IMG/VR virus record: IMGVR_UViG_3300010354_012227
Span: 1-33,828 of that record
Source of the DNA: a virus
Direction: 5' to 3' (one strand)
Length of the DNA: 33,828 nt
The notes below the pieces were generated by a model. That model worked only from the letters and a program-made list of their open reading frames with translations, was not told the origin of the DNA and searched no databases. Positions 8,041 through 14,928 of this stretch are shown in pieces; positions within the stretch are counted from its first letter, which is position 1, and each line of letters begins with the position of its first letter. A program made the position numbers and the translations under genes.

Positions 8041-8096
8041 ACCTCCAAACTTGTTTATGATGTTTCTATTATAACATCAAGTTTGGAGGTTGTCAA
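8041..8096 (-). promoter_or_regulatory. sigma70 promoter nested in an RBS-sequestering hairpin
   Basis: A perfect 13-bp inverted repeat (8041-8053 and 8078-8090) flanks a 24-nt loop. Reverse-strand TTGACA (8096-8091), 17-nt spacer and TATAAT (8073-8068) are consensus. Transcription would begin near 8061, inside the loop. Read-through mRNA from ahpCD includes both arms and would bury the GGAGG ribosome site (8046-8042). mRNA from this promoter lacks the first arm and leaves the site open. Confidence 0.75.
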
Positions 8097-8102
8097 TACT
8101 AA

Positions 8103-8618
8103 TTAATTTTGTAAAACTTTGGATACTGCCGTTATAACTGAGGCAATGCGCCCAATATCACGAAGTTGTTCTACTGTATAACCTGCTTTCTTGAGTGTGT
8201 CGTAGTGTGACTTAACACAGAAATGACATTTGCCAACAATCGAAGCGGACAGTGCGTATGCTTCAAACCTTGCCTGAGTGGTTCCGCCGTGTGTTGCAAT
8301 AGCGTTCATTCTAAGTTGAGCAGGCAGTCCTGATAAATTAATATCTTCAGCCATTTCAACATACGGATACCAGACATTGTTCATAGCCATTAGACTGGCA
8401 GCCGTGATAGCGGCTTCTGCTTCTTTTTGATCTTCAATTTGGCTTTGCATCCAAGTCCACAGTTTAGTATTTCCTGTGGCAAAAGCCGCCGCTAATGCAA
8501 CGGCTTCTGCTTCTTCTTGTGGAAGGGTTGAACGCTTAACTACCGCATCAATATTTAGACGTGTGTCTTTGGCATAGTCGGGAATGGTTTCCTTTAATTG
8601 ATCAACCCAGGCAGTCAT
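8103..8618 (-). CDS. ahpD: alkylhydroperoxidase AhpD
   Basis: 171 aa with the CxxC site and general-base histidine of AhpD: CHFCVKSH at Cys131, Cys134 and His138, and the upstream Glu119 in ARFEAYALS that completes the proton relay known for Mycobacterium AhpD. Length matches the family. AhpD reduces the oxidised C-terminal cysteines of AhpC, using lipoamide/dihydrolipoyl carriers in the known mycobacterial system. The ATG shares one base with the ahpC stop (TAATG), so the pair is translationally coupled. Finding this two-gene peroxide defence beside a phage tmRNA is unusual. Confidence 0.93.
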   Translation of the reverse strand: MTAWVDQLKETIPDYAKDTRLNIDAVVKRSTLPQEEAEAVALAAAFATGNTKLWTWMQSQIEDQKEAEAAITAASLMAMNNVWYPYVEMAEDINLSGLPAQLRMNAIATHGGTTQARFEAYALSASIVGKCHFCVKSHYDTLKKAGYTVEQLRDIGRIASVITAVSKVLQN

Positions 8619-9151
8619 TATAGTGTCTCCCCACCGATTGAACGATTGCAGGCACAGAGTTCGCCAGTTTGTAGAGCGTCAAGCACACGAAGGGTTTCTT
8701 CTGGGCTACGACCAACGTTCAAGTTGTTAACAGTAACGTGTTGGATAACATTGTCTGGGTCAACAATGAATGTTGCGCGAAGTGCGGCACCTGCTGGAGC
8801 ATAGAATACACCAAGTTGCTCGATCAATGACAATTCGCCACGCTGTGTGTCAGCAAACTGGATGTGCTTGATCTTTTTAAGATCTTCGTGAGCGGCCTGC
8901 CATGCTAGTTTGCAGAACTCGTTGTCCGTGCTGCCGGTTAGCAATACTGCGTCACGATCAGAAAAGTCGCTATGTAGTTTGTCATAGGCAACGATTTCTG
9001 TTGGACAAACAAACGTGAAATCTTTTGGATAGTAAACGATTACTTTCCACTTACCTTCAAAACTTTTTTCTGTAATATCAAAGAATTGATCACTACCTGG
9101 ATTGATGCCTACTACGGCAAATGCTTCTAACTTATCACCTACTGTTTTCAT
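8618..9151 (-). CDS. ahpC: peroxiredoxin AhpC (AhpD-dependent type)
   Basis: 177 aa. The peroxidatic site is FTFVCPTEI (Cys49), and the C-terminus GELCACNRS holds two more cysteines (Cys166, Cys168). That three-cysteine arrangement is the AhpD-coupled AhpC class, not the AhpF-coupled EVCPA class. It reduces hydrogen peroxide and alkyl hydroperoxides in the cytosol. A GGAGAG site and a CACACACAAAGGAG leader precede the ATG, and a sigma70 promoter lies at 9207-9236. No other gene separates it from ahpD. Likely protects the infected cell, or ribonucleotide reductase, from oxidants. Confidence 0.95.
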   Translation of the reverse strand: MKTVGDKLEAFAVVGINPGSDQFFDITEKSFEGKWKVIVYYPKDFTFVCPTEIVAYDKLHSDFSDRDAVLLTGSTDNEFCKLAWQAAHEDLKKIKHIQFADTQRGELSLIEQLGVFYAPAGAALRATFIVDPDNVIQHVTVNNLNVGRSPEETLRVLDALQTGELCACNRSIGGETL

Positions 9152-9206
9152 TTAAACTCTCCTTTGTGTGTGTTTGAAAACTCTTCAGTATTATCACTGA
9201 TGACTT

Positions 9207-9236
9207 ATTATATATCCTATTAAAATATAAAATCAA
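9207..9236 (-). promoter_or_regulatory. sigma70-like promoter for ahpCD
   Basis: Reverse strand TTGATT (9236-9231), 18-nt spacer, TATAAT (9212-9207). Predicted start near 9200 gives a leader of about 49 nt ending in CACACACAAAGGAG. Confidence 0.55.
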
Positions 9237-9285
9237 TAGATTTTGCCTAAATATTTTTTTATAACGTTAATAGGAAATTTTAATA

Positions 9286-9311
9286 ATAAAAAAGCACCCG
9301 AAGGTGCTTTT
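9286..9311 (-). terminator. intrinsic terminator of the tmRNA gene
   Basis: Reverse-strand AGCACC-TTCG-GGTGCT hairpin followed by a run of T. It lies directly after the coding piece of the permuted tmRNA and before the ahpC promoter. Confidence 0.85.
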
Positions 9312-9472
9312 GGTATTTTCTGTTACGAGGTATTTCCTACCCTAGGCTGCGTTTAGGCAGCCAATGCAAATCTTTCGTCGTTTGCGTTTACGTTTTTGCT
9401 TGATTTAGGGTCATCGCCTACCCTGCTGTCCACTCTGTTACTCTTTGCCCTGTCGAAACCATGACTGGCCCA

Positions 9473-9547
9473 TCATAAGAGGACTATGGCAAAAACTACC
9501 AGAACAACTACCACGCCAATTGCTAAAGGTGTCAAGTCGTCGTTCAT
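9473..9547 (-). CDS. 24-aa membrane peptide inside the tmRNA spacer
   Basis: Within the spacer excised between the two tmRNA pieces is a complete small ORF: AAGGAG, 7 nt, ATG at 9547, 24 codons, TGA at 9473. Its stop is one base before the mature 5' end of the coding piece. The peptide has an acidic start (MNDDLTP) and then 17 hydrophobic residues rich in Val and Leu, a single membrane span. The ribosome site begins two bases after the CCA end. It resembles tiny phage membrane proteins; the fit to the spacer could be accidental. Confidence 0.55.
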   Translation of the reverse strand: MNDDLTPLAIGVVVVLVVFAIVLL

Positions 9548-9628
9548 ACTAATCTCCTTATGGTGGACCAGGCGGGAGTCGAACCCGCGTCCAGAACACT
9601 TTTCTCTCGGCTTCATACAGCAATAAAA

Positions 9629-10039
9629 TTATTTAATCCAACCTATCTTTTCATTGGCTGATTTACGTCGATCGTGCTCTTCTGGAGTATTTGGATATCT
9701 CCAAGCCCAGACTGCAACCAATGTCATAAACACTGCGGTTGAAATTATACCGATGGGTTTTACTCCGCCTGTCCACATTAATATAAGGCTTAATGACATC
9801 ATTGTCAACATCAAATAGCGTAGCTTCTGTGGAAAAACCCTTTTGGTTTGCCAATTCATAAGGAACGGTCCAAAAATCTTGTGATTGTAAATCCAACGGT
9901 GCATACGCTCTGATCCTTTAGAAAAGCAGTATGCTGAAAATACGATGAATGGACTGTACGGTATGCCTGGAGTAACAACCCCAATATAGGCCAAGCCCAA
10001 ACTAATAAATCCCAAAATGTTCCAAAATAATTTTTTCAT
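9629..10039 (-). CDS. DUF454 (YbaN-like) membrane protein
   Basis: 136 aa. The N-terminal MKKLFWNILGFISLGLAYIGVVTPGIPYSPFIVFSAYCFSKGSERMHRWI region carries the DUF454 pattern: LG..GxxxPGxPxxPF, then a Cys-Phe-x-KGS and RMHxW motif. Two further spans follow (LMLTMMSLSLILMWTG, ISTAVFMTLVAVWAW). It is an inner-membrane protein of unknown function, in a family also carried by some aquatic phages. Its stop codon abuts the 5' end of the tmRNA transcript region, and it lies directly after the PAAR gene. Confidence 0.8.
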   Translation of the reverse strand: MKKLFWNILGFISLGLAYIGVVTPGIPYSPFIVFSAYCFSKGSERMHRWIYNHKIFGPFLMNWQTKRVFPQKLRYLMLTMMSLSLILMWTGGVKPIGIISTAVFMTLVAVWAWRYPNTPEEHDRRKSANEKIGWIK

Positions 10040-10040
10040 G

Positions 10041-10304
10041 TTACCCCGCTATTACGTTTCCGCTGCCTGAAGCAGCATGACCGCAGGTAGCAGCATCTCC
10101 TGCTCGGCAAATAAGAATACCATTTGCTTTAACTGTTCCGCTACTGCCGCTCATGACCGGTCCCGAATGTGGTGACTTACCATGTCCCGCAACTGCGGCG
10201 CCTTTTACAACTATGGGAGCACCATTTACAAAAACAGTAGGTGCTAGATTGCCAACAATTGTACCTCCTGCTGTATCTGTACCTACTCGGCTAACTCCTG
10301 GCAT
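10041..10304 (-). CDS. PAAR-domain spike-tip protein
   Basis: 87 aa with the glycine-rich PAAR pattern: MPGVSRVGTDTAGG, NGAPIVVKGAAVAGHG, then SGPVMSGSSGTVKANG and ICRAGDAATCGHAASGSGNVI. Histidines and a cysteine (HG, CGH) are placed as in the zinc-binding cone of PAAR proteins. In T4-like phages such a protein (T4 gp5.4) caps the membrane-piercing spike of the baseplate. It is a virion component, the strongest structural marker in this part of the window. Confidence 0.9.
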   Translation of the reverse strand: MPGVSRVGTDTAGGTIVGNLAPTVFVNGAPIVVKGAAVAGHGKSPHSGPVMSGSSGTVKANGILICRAGDAATCGHAASGSGNVIAG

Positions 10305-10306
10305 GA

Positions 10307-10600
10307 TTATCCTGCGATAGCGATACCCGTGGTACCTTGTGTATATTGATTTGCAAACTCTTTATCGGTTGTAGTAATAACCATTACAGATGATTTAAAT
10401 AAGGTTAAATCTTTCTCTAAATCTACGGTAAAAAGAAAAGGAATCATACCCATTCCTTTTGGTCCTGCACTTAGCGTCAGTGGTTTGGAAATTTTATAGG
10501 AAGTTGCGGTTTCTTCGACAAGTCTAGCGATTAATTCTTCGCCATTTATTAGTTTCACCGTAACTATTGATCCTTCAATTAAACCTTTGTCAATTAACAT
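10307..10600 (-). CDS. Sm-like phage protein, 97 aa
   Basis: The first half reads as a small beta-barrel: GSIVTVKLINGEELIARLVEE, followed by YKISKPLTLS. This is the strand pattern of LSm-like folds (V.V.L..GEE..A.l). The middle has PKGMGMIPFLFTVD and the C-terminus TQGTTGIAIAG. Comparable Sm-like proteins are common in T4-like cyanophages and pelagic phages, with no proven role. Only one base separates it from the glutaredoxin stop, so the genes are probably co-transcribed. Confidence 0.65.
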   Translation of the reverse strand: MLIDKGLIEGSIVTVKLINGEELIARLVEETATSYKISKPLTLSAGPKGMGMIPFLFTVDLEKDLTLFKSSVMVITTTDKEFANQYTQGTTGIAIAG

Positions 10601-10858
10601 TTATACCCTTCCGTCTCCGTAGCCCTGTCCGTCCCATTGTTCGAACAAGTTTTTAAGTTCTGTGAATCCACCGATTAATTTATCATCTAAAAAAATCTGT
10701 GGTACCGTTCTCGCTCCTGGCACTGCTTCTAATAGATCTTCTCTAGTATAACCGTCACCTATTTTGCGCTCTTCAAAACTAATACCTTTTTGTTTAAGTA
10801 ATGCTTTTGCTTGATCGCAATATGGACAGTTGTATTTGCTCCATACTACCGCTCTCAT
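10601..10858 (-). CDS. glutaredoxin (electron donor for ribonucleotide reductase)
   Basis: 85 aa, the usual size of a monomeric glutaredoxin. The active site CPYC is at residues 11-14 (KYNCPYCDQAKALLKQK), the glutathione-binding cis-proline motif is RTVPQIF, and the C-terminal GGFTELKNLFEQ helix is typical. In T4-like phages a glutaredoxin next to nrdA/nrdB (the T4 NrdC role) re-reduces the C-terminal cysteines of NrdA. Its location just downstream of nrdB on the same strand supports that. Confidence 0.93.
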   Translation of the reverse strand: MRAVVWSKYNCPYCDQAKALLKQKGISFEERKIGDGYTREDLLEAVPGARTVPQIFLDDKLIGGFTELKNLFEQWDGQGYGDGRV

Positions 10859-10869
10859 TTTTTTCCTTT

Positions 10870-11040
10870 CTAACTTGAATAAATTGTTTTTCCTTTGCTA
10901 TCGACAACCCTAACTAATAAAGCACCTGCTCTTTTTTTCCGCAATGCCTCTGCAATAGCAGCAGATTCGTTAGAAAACGAACTAGCGTTTTTCCAAGAAT
11001 CGAATGGACTTTTCATTTTGTATTGTGCTTTATAGTTCAT
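10870..11040 (-). CDS. hypothetical 56-aa protein between nrdB and glutaredoxin
   Basis: ATG at 11040, only two bases after the nrdB stop, and TAG at 10870. The protein has an aromatic N-terminus (MNYKAQYKMKSPFDSW), an alanine-rich helix with a KKR patch and a C-terminal strand-turn (LVRVVDSKGKTIYSS). It fills the gap between nrdB and the glutaredoxin gene exactly and has no known family. Expression would be coupled to nrdB. Confidence 0.6.
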   Translation of the reverse strand: MNYKAQYKMKSPFDSWKNASSFSNESAAIAEALRKKRAGALLVRVVDSKGKTIYSS

Positions 11041-11042
11041 GT

Positions 11043-12143
11043 TTATATAGCTGGTAACGCATCGTAGTCAATATTTTCACTCATCACACCAATCACATAA
11101 TTGGTGCTTTCATTTTCCTGCAGGGCTGTCTGTTTTTTGCTGGTATCACTGTGTTTATTAAACCAGGGAATAGGCGTAGATTTTGGTGCAGGGTTATTAT
11201 ATTTAATACCGATTTCTTTCAATGCCACTGCGGCAGTATAATCGACAAAATCGCGCAAGATGTTGGCATTCAACCCAATCACAGGACCTTTTTTGAATAG
11301 ATAATCTGCCCATTCTTTTTCTTCACGTATCACATCTATGTACATTTGATAAACTTCTGCTTCGCATTCTTCTTTGGCGCGAACGAATCTCGGATCCTCT
11401 TTGACCACCTGATTGATGAGCCAAGCGGTCCACCCTTTGTGTAAGAGTTCATCTTGTAGAATCAGGCTGATAATATTGCCGTTGCCGATAAAGATCTTGT
11501 TTTCGACCATTGCTAATGATGTGGCAAAGGATACCATGAAGCGAAATGCTTCTAAGGCATAGCTGGCATTTAACGCCAACCAGATAGCCTTAACGTGTTC
11601 CTGTTCTGGAAATTTTTCTCCCAGTTCTTTACGGCAGTTGATCATATGTAGACGTTCATAATACAAACCTATGCTAGAAGCCATATCAATAATAGGTTTG
11701 GTGTCGTGGATAGTGTTAAACACTTCTTTAGGCACGTTGTAGATGTTACGGATAATATGGCTGTAACTACGACTGTGGATGTTGGTTTCAAAGAATGTCC
11801 AGTTGTAGACCAGTGCTTCTAGTTCTGGTAGACTCACGACCGGAGTAAAGATTTGACTTGGGCCGCGACCCTGCAGACTGTCAAGAGCCGTTTGCCTAAG
11901 CAGGTTGCTAGTGAAGATATGTTTAACTGCATCCGATGCGTCCTTGAAATCTTGAGCGTCTTTGGTTAGGCTAATCTCTTCCGGAACCCAAAAGAAACCT
12001 CGTGCAGTTGTTTCAAAATCTTGTACCTTTTTATATTTGACCTCTTCAAATCGTTGAATAGTCACAGGCCCAGCCGGATCTAAAAACATTTTTCGATTAA
12101 GATAATCAGTGTCTTGTTTTAAATTATATTGCGCTAAACTCAT
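11043..12143 (-). CDS. nrdB: class Ia ribonucleotide reductase beta subunit
   Basis: 366 aa. The radical site is HSRSYSHI with Tyr127. Di-iron ligands by comparison with E. coli are Asp88 (ALDSLQGR), Glu119, His123, Glu198 (LEAFRF), Glu232 and His235 (DELLH). E. coli reads SETIHSRSY, whereas this protein reads FETNIHSRSY: one extra residue lies between the third and fourth ligands. The C-terminus YVIGVMSENIDYDAL is the NrdA-docking tail. The ATG overlaps the nrdA stop (ATGA). It makes and holds the tyrosyl radical for deoxynucleotide synthesis. Confidence 0.96.
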   Translation of the reverse strand: MSLAQYNLKQDTDYLNRKMFLDPAGPVTIQRFEEVKYKKVQDFETTARGFFWVPEEISLTKDAQDFKDASDAVKHIFTSNLLRQTALDSLQGRGPSQIFTPVVSLPELEALVYNWTFFETNIHSRSYSHIIRNIYNVPKEVFNTIHDTKPIIDMASSIGLYYERLHMINCRKELGEKFPEQEHVKAIWLALNASYALEAFRFMVSFATSLAMVENKIFIGNGNIISLILQDELLHKGWTAWLINQVVKEDPRFVRAKEECEAEVYQMYIDVIREEKEWADYLFKKGPVIGLNANILRDFVDYTAAVALKEIGIKYNNPAPKSTPIPWFNKHSDTSKKQTALQENESTNYVIGVMSENIDYDALPAI

Positions 12144-14479
12144 AATTTACATGCCTCGCAATCTTCTTCTAATAATTCAGTAGGTTCAGCATGATAACCA
12201 TTGCTCTGTTCGTGGTATCCGTTGCTGTGTGTGATTTCTTCTTGCTTTGCGCCTGCTTTATTGATAAGGCTGTAGTAGAAAGTCTTGATGCCCCACTTGT
12301 GCGCTAACATAAGATTTTTTACTATCAGTGTAGTAGGAACTTTTCTTCCAGGAAAGTGCGCAGGATTATAAAAGGTATTGGTAGATATACTTTGATCTAC
12401 ATACGCTGCCAATACTGCTGCCGTCTTGATGTAACCTACACAATCTGTTTGTTCCCACATTTGCTGATACTTGTTTTTCAATTTGTGATACTCTGGTACC
12501 ACCTGTGTAAATGAACCAGCCTTAGACTCTTTGGTAGAGATCAAGCTCATCGGCATCTCTATTCCATTTGTGCTATTAATAACAACACTGCTAGACTCGA
12601 CTGGAGCGATAGCCATAAGAGTAGCATTTCGTACACCATGTTCTTTCATCTCCTTGCGTAAGGGCTCCCAATCAAGTTCTGGTTTGAAGTTGGCTAATTC
12701 GTCTACACCCTTGGCTCTTAATTCCCAGGGAAACATTCCCTGACCGTATCTAGTTTTATCGCTATCAAGGCAACGACCACGTTCTTTGGCCAATTCAACT
12801 GTGGCCTCTGTAAGATAGTAGGCCTGATGCTCCATCCATGATTTTACATCAGCCAGCGCATCTTTCTCTCCGTATTTGTATCCACGCTTGGCGTGCCAGT
12901 AGGCTAGATTAGTGACGCCGATGCCCAATGGCTGGATCTCGTCGTTGCTTAGTTTGCTTTGTATCGACAAGAAGTCTTGGTAGTCAAGGATGTTACACAG
13001 GCTACGTTGTAGAATCCTGCAGGCTCTACGCATATCCTCTGGGTTACGGAACGATCCCCAGTTGATAGATCCCAGTGTACATAACGCTATGCGACCATCA
13101 GCATCGTCTAATCGTTTAAATGGACGTGTGGGTAATAGGATCTCACAGCACAGGTTACTTTGATAAATCGTATGATATTCTGGATCAAACGGTCCTTGAT
13201 TCATTACATTATCAATGAATACGAGATATATTCGACCCGTGTCTGTGCGTTCTTTTAGTATACCACCCTTGAAAACATCTTCGGCATTCATGACCTTTTT
13301 ACGTAGATCACGACGTCTTTCGTATTTTAGATATAGTTCTTCAAATTTCGCTGTATCTTTATAAAATGCTTCGTACAAATCAGGTACTTCATTGGGATCA
13401 AAGAAAGTAATATCTTCTTTGTTTTTAAAACGACGCCAAAAGAATGCTGATAGTACAACTCCATAGTCCATGTGTCTTACACGGGTTTCTTCTGTTCCTT
13501 GGTTGTTCTTGAGAACAATGAGATCGTCAAACTGATGATGCCAGATAGGATAGAATACAGTTGCTGACGCATTTCGAATACCTCCTTGTGAACAGGAACG
13601 TAGATCACCAAACCACTTCTTTAAGAATGGGATCATTCCTGTGTGCATGATTTCGCCGCCGCGGATGGGAGATCCTAGGGGACGTAAACGACCAATCTCT
13701 AGACCAATGCCAGCACGTTTGCTGGCATACTTGGCCATCATCTCACCAGAAGCAAATATGCTATCCAGATCGTCGTCACTGCGGATAAGAACACAACTAC
13801 TAAACTGTTTAGTTGGAGTGCCAAGACCAGCCAGCACAGGTGTAGCAAGAGTAAACAGACCATCTGACGCACAGTTGTAATACTCGCGTATGTAACGCAT
13901 ACGTGCCGATTGAGGTTCTTCCTTATGAAAGACCGTAGCGGCCGCGACCATATACCTAACCTGTGGAGTCTCATAGATCTCCTTTGTAGCGCGATTGCGT
14001 ACAAGATACTTCTCAATAAGTTGTTCAATAGCAGCATATGAATACAATTCATCCTTTTCGTGATCGATCATCTCATCCATTTTGTTCCAGTCGTCTTCAG
14101 TATACCAGGTAAGGAGATCAGGAGTATATAGACCTACTGCTATGTTTCGTTTTACGATTTCGTAAAGACGCGGAGGCTCGTAAGAACCATATACGTCTTT
14201 ACGCAACATAGATAACCGTTGTTTCCCTGCTACGAACTGATAATTTGTATGACCTACATCTGGGTTGTGTTCTACATCGATGAGATCTACGATGGCTCTA
14301 AGAGTGATTCCGTCAACTTCTCGAGTTGTAATACCATCATAAAAATGTAACTGTGCTTTGATTTCAATCATCGACTGGCTTACGTCTGCGATACCTTTAC
14401 AGACTTTTGCCACTTGTGCCTGCCACTTTTCAATCATCAATGGCTCTTTGGTTCCGTCTCTTTTAATTACTGTAATCAT
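12140..14479 (-). CDS. nrdA: class Ia ribonucleotide reductase alpha subunit
   Basis: 779 aa, full length and uninterrupted, with no intron or intein. The first ~90 residues are an ATP-cone-like domain (VIKRDGTKEPLMIEKW). The active site shows FSSCVLIRSDDD (redox Cys) and SNLCCEILLPTRP (thiyl-radical Cys and its partner Cys), and the C-terminal shuttle cysteines are DCEACKL. The reverse-strand octamer CATAAATA lies 21 nt upstream of the ATG. With nrdB and glutaredoxin it forms a complete reductase set for converting host ribonucleotides. Confidence 0.97.
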   Translation of the reverse strand: MITVIKRDGTKEPLMIEKWQAQVAKVCKGIADVSQSMIEIKAQLHFYDGITTREVDGITLRAIVDLIDVEHNPDVGHTNYQFVAGKQRLSMLRKDVYGSYEPPRLYEIVKRNIAVGLYTPDLLTWYTEDDWNKMDEMIDHEKDELYSYAAIEQLIEKYLVRNRATKEIYETPQVRYMVAAATVFHKEEPQSARMRYIREYYNCASDGLFTLATPVLAGLGTPTKQFSSCVLIRSDDDLDSIFASGEMMAKYASKRAGIGLEIGRLRPLGSPIRGGEIMHTGMIPFLKKWFGDLRSCSQGGIRNASATVFYPIWHHQFDDLIVLKNNQGTEETRVRHMDYGVVLSAFFWRRFKNKEDITFFDPNEVPDLYEAFYKDTAKFEELYLKYERRRDLRKKVMNAEDVFKGGILKERTDTGRIYLVFIDNVMNQGPFDPEYHTIYQSNLCCEILLPTRPFKRLDDADGRIALCTLGSINWGSFRNPEDMRRACRILQRSLCNILDYQDFLSIQSKLSNDEIQPLGIGVTNLAYWHAKRGYKYGEKDALADVKSWMEHQAYYLTEATVELAKERGRCLDSDKTRYGQGMFPWELRAKGVDELANFKPELDWEPLRKEMKEHGVRNATLMAIAPVESSSVVINSTNGIEMPMSLISTKESKAGSFTQVVPEYHKLKNKYQQMWEQTDCVGYIKTAAVLAAYVDQSISTNTFYNPAHFPGRKVPTTLIVKNLMLAHKWGIKTFYYSLINKAGAKQEEITHSNGYHEQSNGYHAEPTELLEEDCEACKL

Positions 14480-14499
14480 CTATGTCTCTCGAAGTCTGA

Positions 14500-14507
14500 T
14501 ATTTATG
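14500..14507 (-). promoter_or_regulatory. late-type promoter CATAAATA before nrdA
   Basis: Reverse-strand CATAAATA, predicted start near 14494, leader about 15 nt containing GAGAGA. Confidence 0.5.
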
Positions 14508-14928
14508 GCAACCGGTGGCCCGCCCAGATTTTGTCTGTTTGGATTTGACTCAGTACGTCTTTGCAATCCACTTTGCGAGGTGTATAGTTTAATACGAACT
14601 GATTATCTACTACCAAAAAAAATTTCTTGTTAAAATCTTTTGGTAGCATAGACGTATGTATCTCACAATTAGTGTCCATAAACCGCTGCGTTAATTTTAG
14701 AGTATACAGCATGCCTAAGCAGATAGCAAGATCATCTAATTTGAGATCTAATACCAAATGCCATGGATCGGGCCATTCGGAGGGGTTTTTGGGATCGAGA
14801 TATTGATTAACGAACGGAGCTTTTGACCAAAGGTCAGCCACTTTGTTTAATGGCTGCACATCAACTTCTATACTATCTCTAAAACGTTTCCATTCAGTTA
14901 ATCTATCAGCACCATGTAGATCAAACAC
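14503..14928 (-). CDS. hypothetical phage protein, 141 aa
   Basis: A soluble acidic protein with a WPDPWHLVLDLKLDDLAICLGMLYTLKL core. Its motif of aromatic residues and DLKLDDLA is shared, as I recall, with uncharacterised proteins of T4-like phages. It overlaps the end of the tail-fibre gene by 8 bases and ends just upstream of nrdA. No catalytic motif is visible, and its function is unknown. Confidence 0.68.
   Translation of the reverse strand: MFDLHGADRLTEWKRFRDSIEVDVQPLNKVADLWSKAPFVNQYLDPKNPSEWPDPWHLVLDLKLDDLAICLGMLYTLKLTQRFMDTNCEIHTSMLPKDFNKKFFLVVDNQFVLNYTPRKVDCKDVLSQIQTDKIWAGHRLP

Larger units (their letters stand above)
9286..9628 (-). ncRNA. ssrA: circularly permuted (two-piece) tmRNA
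   Basis: Read on the minus strand, the tRNA-like 3' half comes first. The T-arm GCGGGTTCGACTCCCGC and acceptor strand CTGGTCC-A-CCA end at 9561. An 89-nt spacer follows. The 5' half then begins at 9471 with GGGCCAG and the tmRNA-specific GGTTTCGACAG. GGGCCAG pairs with CTGGTCC and contains the G3-U70 wobble that specifies alanine. The tag frame ends ANDERFALAA-stop (9385-9353), in which the stop lies in the loop of a GGCTGC/GCAGCC hairpin. ACAGCA of the coding piece can pair with TGCTGT at the start of the acceptor piece, as expected for pieces held together by helix P2. Two-piece tmRNAs are known from alphaproteobacteria, some cyanobacteria and betaproteobacteria. It rescues stalled ribosomes and tags products for proteolysis. 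Confidence 0.93.

Noticed and set aside
9561-9628. A tRNA gene, suggested by the T-arm and CCA
   Set aside because: No D-arm or anticodon arm precedes it; the 5' acceptor strand is found downstream with the tmRNA-specific GGTTTCGACAG, so it is the acceptor piece of a permuted tmRNA.
12140-14479. Intron or intein in nrdA, given the nearby HNH genes
   Set aside because: NrdA is continuous from the ATP-cone-like region to the C-terminal cysteines with all active-site motifs in place.
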